A DNA stretch of 13,710 bases from Euperipatoides rowelli (Eukaryota; Onychophora; Udeonychophora; Euonychophora; Peripatopsidae). Made by a program: the position numbers and the translations under genes. Below the pieces are notes generated by a model. That model saw only the letters and a list, made by a program, of their open reading frames with translations, was not told the origin of the DNA and searched no databases. Below are positions 8,878 to 13,710 of this stretch, in pieces (within the stretch, counting starts at the first letter, position 1; each line of letters starts with the position of its first letter). Location: the NCBI GenBank assembly GCA_003024985.2, contig PXIH01S0011884.1; one strand, written 5' to 3'.

Positions 8878-10361
8878 TTAAAAAAAAAAAAGTCTTACAA
8901 TCTATTAAATTTATTTATTTAGATAAAAATGTTCATTTCTAAGTAATCTCTCCCCCCTCCCCCCTGCTTAATGGAGATAAAAGCCACTGACATCACAACG
9001 GTTAGTTAAAAAAAATGATAAGTATTCAACAATTTTGTTCAAGTATTTATATAAAAAAAATATTTTTTTTTTAAAATAATGGATGCATCATACTCCTGTC
9101 AGTCTCCCCATACCAATTTTTCCACCACTAGGCTACTGTATATAAATGTTAAACTAACAGTTGTGTTTATACTAGACTATTTTGTACTTTTCTATATTGG
9201 CAATTCAATCAATACATTTTACTGAACTACTGATAGAAACACTGAGTAAAAATAAACTATTGAGCAACAATATACAATATACTGTATTTAAAGAAAAACT
9301 GCAAGATTTCTTTAGTCAGTATTAACAGAGAATTGACATTGTAAATCCATAAAAGAAACCTATCAAATAGATATGGGATTAATGTATCAACAGTAAACAA
9401 TTCATTTGGAGATTGCTATTTGGACTGGTGGAAGATGAATGTTCAAAAGCAGTAGAGCTTGCATTTAATTTTTTTTTACTGCATTTAACCATTGAATTTT
9501 CACATAGGCTAAGCTAAACTAAAAATTAAAAATCAGTATTCCAGAGTGTCATTTACTGATAATCGTTAAAGTCGTTTTCACAACTCAAAACAGTTAGGAG
9601 AAAAAATTGGTTTACAAAATATTTTTATTTTTATGTCAGCAAATTTATATGATTATACAGTATTCAAATATTTTTTTTTTTTTTTTTAAATAATTTAATA
9701 GTTTTAAGGATTAAAAGGAACACACATCCATTAATTCATGAAAAAAAAAAAAGGGGGAAACATTTCTAGGTATGTATCATATTTTTTCAAAATAAACATG
9801 TTCCTGGAAAGTTAATTAAAACAGGAATGGATTTGAAATCATTCTCTTTGGGTTTCATTCATGCCAACAGTTTTAATAATACGTCACTCTCACAATTTAA
9901 AATATTGTACATTATCAAAATCCCATCACTAACTGATAATTCATCATAACAGACTGTGATACAATTTATCAACTTTTAAAAATCATCATAAAATCATGTA
10001 AATTTTCTTAGACAGTTTTGCAATAACTCACATTAGGAGAAGCATATCTTTTCTATAATTAAAAAAAAAAATGGCATTGGAATTGGACTTTGAAGGTTTG
10101 GGCTGATTTGTTTTTATTAAATGGGAAAGGTAGCCCTTGAGAGGGTGAATTCTGTCAAAATATGAAGCTGTATAAATAGATTACCATTCAACCATTTTTA
10201 TTAACAAAATAGAAACAACCAGAAAAGTAGTTGGTGGAAATTTATTGTTTAAAACATATGCAATAAAAATATTTGGCTTAATTTTTTTTTTTTTTTTAGA
10301 AAAATGAAGGATTAAATAGACTGCCGAAGTGCCGGTACTGTATATGGTATTAAATTTTTTT
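8878..10361. other. A/T-rich intron segment with a C-rich polypyrimidine tract
   Basis: No gene or definable element is seen. At 8947-8964 there is a pyrimidine tract with two runs of six C separated by one T, standing out strongly from the A/T background. Long T runs occur near 9671-9687 and 10283-10299. The stretch is otherwise low-complexity. Confidence 0.55.
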
Positions 10362-10580
10362 TGAGAAATTATAACATGTAAAAGATATACTATAAATAAT
10401 TAAACAGGAAAGGTTTTAATTTAAGGCAAGAGAAAAAATATTACTCAAATATAACTTTTTGAGAATGTAGAAATCAGATATATACAAGTAAAACATGGTG
10501 ACAATAATACCATCCAGTATCCCAGAAGGGAAACAAAGGCCAAAATAATAAAAGCAGCAGTACAATTTTATTTCTAAACA
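10362..10580 (-). repeat. 3' LTR of the copia element
   Basis: In element orientation it runs from TGTTTAGAAATAAAATTG to a terminal ...TTTCTCA. It aligns along its whole length with 12112-12357, sharing for example AATTAAACAGG, TTTTAATTTA, GGCAAGAGAAAA, GGAAACAAAGG and TTTCTRAACA on the plus strand, with many substitutions and about 27 bp of indels. The polypurine tract lies immediately upstream of it in element sense. Confidence 0.85.
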
Positions 10581-10588
10581 TCCTCCCT
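10581..10588 (-). other. Polypurine tract of the copia element
   Basis: On the minus strand AGGGAGGA lies directly before the TGTT that opens the 3' LTR. This is where plus-strand DNA synthesis is primed in LTR retrotransposons, and it fixes the element's orientation and LTR edge. Confidence 0.75.
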
Positions 10589-10699
10589 AAATTGAACTTC
10601 TGGGTTCATCAGTCTTAATGGTTTGTTAATCAAGTCCTATTTTATCATATACTATAGTTCTTTCAAGCATAGATATCACAAACATTTTGGAGCATATTT

Positions 10700-11432
10700 A
10701 CTGATTGCCTGACTCAATATACTCTATAATGTTTGTCTCATTAATTACTAATTCTCGAACAAAATGGTATTTAACAGCTACAGTATGTGCTTTGTTCGTT
10801 TATGAATGTCTGGATTATTGGCTAGTTGGCTTCTTGATTGTCAACTAAGAATCGACCCTCTTTTCAGGATTAAATTCCTTGACTAAATTGACTAACCAAC
10901 TATTTATTTTTTGTAGTTGCTATTACTCGGATTCAGTTGTGGACAAGGCTACCCAAACCTGTATTTTATTATTCAAAGTAGAAACATAGTTGTGGATTTC
11001 CGAGTTTCTACATCAACTGCAAATTTAGCATCACTAAAAACATTCACATAGCATCCGCATATCCATTGTATGTGATACCTAAGATAAGAGTTCCTTTGAG
11101 GTATGGTGTCTTAAAATGTACTTTATAAATTTCCAAAATTCAATAGTTGATTCTGTCATCCATTGGGCTGCTTTTCCAACAGCATATGCTAAATCTGGTC
11201 TTTAAATTATAATTAAGTACAATAAATATCCAATAGTAGATGCAATCGGATGAACTGACTCAGATTCAGTTTCAGAATACAAAATATTTAATGAAGCTTT
11301 ATGTGTTTTGGAAGGTTTACAGTCAATCATAATAAACAATGATAGTGTTCTTTCAGTAAAAGCTGTTTGTGTTTGTTTAGGACAATCAGGTTCAACAAGT
11401 TCCAAGATAACATTTTTCTTGTGGGAATTCAT
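10700..11432 (-). pseudogene. Copia RT C-terminus and RNase H remnant
   Basis: Read in shifting minus-strand frames this follows the copia order. Around 11225-11205 IGYLLYL corresponds to the family's IGSLLYL, and RPDLAYAVG at 11201-11175 to the TRPDI-x-x-AVG run. SDAKFAVDVETRKSTT at about 11036-10989 matches the RNase H region usually written DADWAGD-x-x-TRKSTSG; the normally acidic/tryptophan-rich part is altered. DNQEA, then LANNPDIHKRTKHI, then YHFVREL at about 10845-10740 matches the C-terminal DNQ-x-A...HxRxKHID...HFxRE block. At least two single-base frameshifts separate these last motifs, and several stops occur. This is a dead relic. The fragment before IGYLLYL (11432-11226) is open and likely the end of RT. 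Confidence 0.87.
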
Positions 11433-11945
11433 TTCATGTCAATGCATCAGTCTAGTTTTATTTCTCTGGCATTTTCAAGATATACAGTATTTGAATTTTA
11501 TGTTTTTAAGGGGAGTACATTTGTCATGTTTCCGTATAATCACATTGTGATCAGATTGGGCAACTTGTGGTAGAGTCTGTGTAGTATTATATTAGGTGAA
11601 CCATTTAATAATTGTTTTTTTAGTCTAGTAGGAATATTAATTATCTGCTTGAAAGCCCTAAATCTCACAATGAAATTGGTCTCGAGGTCATAAATCGCCC
11701 ATGATTTTTTTGATGAGATGTGGCTTTTTGAGTATTACTGGAAGGCTGGGGGTGAAGTATAATGCCATAACTGCCATGCCTGGAACTGTCTTGGGAGGAG
11801 TAATGACAAACATTACTGTGTATGATTCAATATATACATTGGTGGACTCGCTAATTGCAAGGATAGTCAATAAACTTTTAAATACGACGACAACCCACCA
11901 CCTCAACTTGTCAGGATCACTTCTAGACAAATGGAATGCTTAATA

Positions 11946-12029
11946 TTAATGGATATTAAAGCCATCCAAGGTTTCTATCAGTTCCCAGGATTCAATAAAA
12001 AGAACACTGTCAGGGTTTTCAGTAGCCAT
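11946..12029 (-). pseudogene. Possible gag start of the copia element (truncated)
   Basis: An ATG at 12029-12027, about 80 bases inside the 5' LTR, opens a 27-codon frame beginning MATENPDSVLF and closed by TAA at 11948-11946. Position and style fit the start of a copia Gag, but the frame is too short for any domain match. Further sense-strand fragments between about 11690 and 11940 (for example SDPDKLRWW) may be decayed Gag. I recognise no zinc knuckle. Confidence 0.3.
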
Positions 12030-12111
12030 TACGACCTGTACTTGATTAAATTTGTTAGAAATTGACCTTATGTTAGACAGCAATAATATGTGGGTATTTG
12101 AAGTGATGTTT

Positions 12112-12357
12112 TGAGAAATTAAACATGTGAAAGATATACAACTACAACTAATTAAACAGGCAGGATTTTAATTTAGGCAAGAGAAAATATATTATTGAAT
12201 TATAACTCTTAGAATGTAGCGATCAATACCGTATACTGTACTGTACCATACATGCAAAGTATATTGTAAATATGTGATAACAGTTGTGCCATCTATAATC
12301 CCAAAATGGAAACAAAGGACAAACTAATAAACAGCAGTCCAATTTTCTTTCTGAACA
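12112..12357 (-). repeat. 5' LTR of the copia element
   Basis: In element orientation it starts TGTTCAGAAAGAAAATTGG and ends in CTCA. It is longer than its partner because of extra sequence around 12215-12290, including GTATACTGTACTGTACC. The divergence from the other LTR implies an old insertion, because LTRs are identical when they integrate. Confidence 0.85.
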
Positions 12358-13224
12358 AAAATGAGTGAATCTGAAAAGTGGCTAAGCAATTTAAGTAGTT
12401 TTTAAGTAAGCACTGATCAACCTGCCCCTTTATTTATTTTATGTTCAACTTTGCTAAAGCATTGTAAAATTACAATTTCTATTTTAATCTTTGAAAATTT
12501 ATCACTCTTTAAATAAAATTAGAATCATGTACAGTATATATTAATAAAATTAGAAATAAAAATATATCCTAATATAGATAAAGCTGTTATATGGCCCCTA
12601 ATTAACTGGAATGTTCTATTATCTGGTATCTAAAATAAAAAAAAAACTTATTTTTAAGAGTACAATTATGTAAAATATATGGTAAAGTATATTTTCAACC
12701 ATATTACTAATGCAGATAATTCATGAATATTTCAAAGATTCAAAATAGAAAATTAATTATAGTAAAAATAAAATATTGTATAGATCTATGAAGTACATAT
12801 TCTTCGCATTTGTTTTTAAAATAAATCTTGATTCAAATCTGTATTATAAATAGAAAATTCAGAAATAGTTTTAGAAATTCTTTTTCTTTGTTATTTGGCC
12901 ATTATATGTATCAAGATTAGGTTTATATCTTACAGAATGAAAAAATGTTATGCCTGAAAAGAATTGACAATTAGCATTAATTTGGAAGATTTGAGACATC
13001 TCTATATTTAATTTTCTTTTAACTATTCTACTTTATAAATAAAAATTCATCAGTATGAATATTATTTGAAGAACTCCCTAAGTGCTATAATTTAATTTAA
13101 ACTAAAATTAGAAGGAAAAAAATATTTTTAAATTTCTGTCAATGAAAGAGGCAATATTTAATTAACTCCCTGTTAACCAGCATGATGTAAATTAATAAAT
13201 CAAATATAAAAGAAGCGAACTTAC
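12358..13224. other. Featureless A/T-rich intron segment
   Basis: This is the start (in gene sense) of the 7.7-kb intron, between the donor of exon A and the copia element. I find no exon, repeat end or RNA gene in it, only short A/T motifs. Confidence 0.6.
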
Positions 13225-13345
13225 CGACCAAAATTTAATAAAATATTCCAAAACAGTTAGTGCTATAAACACACAATAGACTAATCCATAGCCAAGAAAT
13301 AATACAAAGTATTTGTAATTAGTAAATCCTACACAATTGTTCACC
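13225..13345 (-). CDS. ZDHHC2/15/20-like exon A: end of DHHC-CRD and TM3
   Basis: This exon has 40 full codons. It starts with a single G that completes the Trp codon of the CPW triplet in the previous (unseen) exon, then reads [13 protein letters not shown], the invariant stretch directly after DHHC-CPW. A hydrophobic run ([20 protein letters not shown]) forms transmembrane segment 3, followed by LEYFIKFWS at its lumenal end. The acceptor is TTTTCAG ending at 13346 and the donor is TCG|GTAAGT with GT at 13224-13223, both close to consensus. The NNCVG cysteine is one of the conserved cysteines of the cysteine-rich domain. There is no stop codon or frameshift, so the exon looks functional. The active-site DHHC residues themselves are not in this exon. 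Confidence 0.95.
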
Positions 13346-13710
13346 CTGAAAATAAAAACATATAGTATATATCAGTATATACGAAAATATACATTATAAA
13401 TCAGTGATGAGTAGAACTAATTTAAAAAATAGGAATGAACGCCAGAAAATAATTCCTTTTATTTTGAAAATAATGGTCGTTCCTTTTTATTTTTACAAAA
13501 TATAGATTAAACAGAAAAAAATAGGCTATCATTTCTAAATAATGGTAATTCAAATATAATTATAAACTTTTCTTTCTTACATTGTAAATCCAAAATTTCT
13601 CTTTTTAGAAAATCAATGTTTAAAATAATCTGAAAACCATAAATTTCTTTTTATTACTTTTGAAAAGTAATTTATTACATTTAAAAGTCATTTATTGTTA
13701 TGACGTTATG
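13346..13710 (-). other. Partial upstream intron of the palmitoyltransferase gene
   Basis: This sequence precedes exon A and ends in the TTTTCAG acceptor. No DHHC-CRD exon is found up to the window edge, so the intron is at least 365 bp. A short palindrome ACTTTTGAAAAGT lies at about 13657-13669. Confidence 0.8.

Larger units (their letters stand above)
10362..12357 (-). mobile_element. Degenerate, internally deleted Ty1/copia LTR retrotransposon
   Basis: Two diverged direct repeats of about 219 and 246 bp flank 1.5 kb that carries, on the minus strand, copia-type RT/RNase H remnants. The LTRs start TG and end CA. A purine-rich tract, RC of 10581-10588, abuts the downstream LTR exactly where the polypurine tract should be. 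Full copia elements are about 5 kb with gag, protease, integrase, RT and RNase H in one polyprotein. Here only a possible gag start and the RT end/RNase H remain, so protease, integrase and most of RT are lost. Multiple frameshifts and stops, plus strong LTR divergence, show an old, dead copy. No convincing primer-binding site or 5-bp target duplication could be seen (flanks TTTTT and AAAAT). It lies sense to the host gene, within its intron. Confidence 0.88.
5561..13224 (-). other. Intron between exons A and B (7664 bp)
   Basis: The intron runs from donor GTAAGT (13224 downward) to acceptor TTTCTTTTCAG (ending 5561). It hosts the copia remnant (10362-12357), the piggyBac-type MITE (8642-8873), the fold-back palindrome (7316-7739) and the 65-bp tandem duplication (6928-7062). 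Because it is transcribed as part of the acyltransferase pre-mRNA, all of these are present in nascent RNA, and the copia element lies in the sense orientation of the host gene. Confidence 0.85.
248..13345 (-). other. Partial gene: ZDHHC2/15/20-type palmitoyltransferase, spanning exons and introns
   Basis: This is the 3' part of an intron-rich minus-strand gene for a DHHC protein S-acyltransferase, a multi-pass membrane enzyme that transfers a fatty acyl chain (usually palmitate) from acyl-CoA to cysteines of target proteins. Three exons are firm and a fourth, C-terminal one is tentative. Junctions fit: exon 13225-13345 ends in phase 0 and joins 5434-5560, which ends in phase 1 and joins 1356-1482. 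The order VNNCVGF, TM3, TM4, TTxE, PaCCT is the family order. Wording such as [26 protein letters not shown] and GPD-x-x-GFSLG is nearest to vertebrate ZDHHC20 as I recall it, with ZDHHC2 and ZDHHC15 as close alternatives; an invertebrate could have one ancestral gene for all three. The exons with the zinc-binding CRD and the DHHC cysteine lie upstream, beyond the window edge. Confidence 0.9.

Noticed and set aside
8952-8964. G-quadruplex on the minus strand
   Set aside because: Only two G6 runs with one separating base are present; a standard quadruplex needs four runs with loops.
11308-11573. Plus-strand open frames of 68-80 codons
   Set aside because: They lie antisense to the copia RT remnant, show no recognisable domain, and overlap each other in different frames; they are shadows of once-coding sequence.
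11688-11943. Overlapping plus- and minus-strand frames of 80 codons each
   Set aside because: They lie inside the decayed copia interior. The minus frame might be Gag debris, but no zinc knuckle or other motif is visible, so no gene is called.
1075-12540. TACTGTA words as microRNA (miR-101/144-type) target sites
   Set aside because: They resemble those seed matches, but almost all are intronic or in transposons, so spliced mRNA would not contain them; composition or CpG decay is simpler.

Overview
This is a eukaryotic, almost certainly animal, genomic window. It is very A+T rich (about 70-75% by eye), strongly CpG-depleted, full of A/T homopolymer runs, and its protein-coding signal comes as short exons with GT..AG splice sites separated by kilobase introns. 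CpG depletion suggests a methylated germline genome. The species cannot be named from the sequence. Nothing here looks bacterial, and there are no tRNA, rRNA or CRISPR features.

The one host gene recognised runs on the minus strand across the window. It is a DHHC protein S-acyltransferase of the ZDHHC2/15/20 group, with motif wording closest to ZDHHC20. Three internal exons are clear: 13225-13345 (residues just after the DHHC-CPW catalytic core, then membrane segment 3), 5434-5560 (membrane segment 4 and the TTxE motif) and 1356-1482 (the PaCCT region of the cytosolic tail). Their splice phases join perfectly. The exons carrying the DHHC active site lie beyond position 13710. The C-terminal exon is uncertain: the best candidate is an open frame ending at 248.

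The introns (1483-5433 and 5561-13224) are loaded with mobile-element remains. From low to high coordinate these are: a 484-bp hAT-type MITE with 8-bp target duplication (1798-2281); a 658-bp element with ~150-bp terminal inverted repeats beginning AGGTCAAATG between TTAA sites (2357-3014); an exact 65-bp tandem duplication (6928-7062); a long fold-back palindrome (7316-7739); a 232-bp piggyBac-type MITE at TTAA (8642-8873); and an internally deleted, frameshifted Ty1/copia LTR retrotransposon on the minus strand (10362-12357) with two LTRs, a polypurine tract and RT/RNase H remnants.

No novel multi-gene system is present. The points most worth a second look are the fold-back hairpin inside a transcribed intron, the non-canonical tail of the acyltransferase, a phase-compatible cryptic exon at 3218-3334, and a marked excess of the heptamer TACAGTA/TACTGTA.
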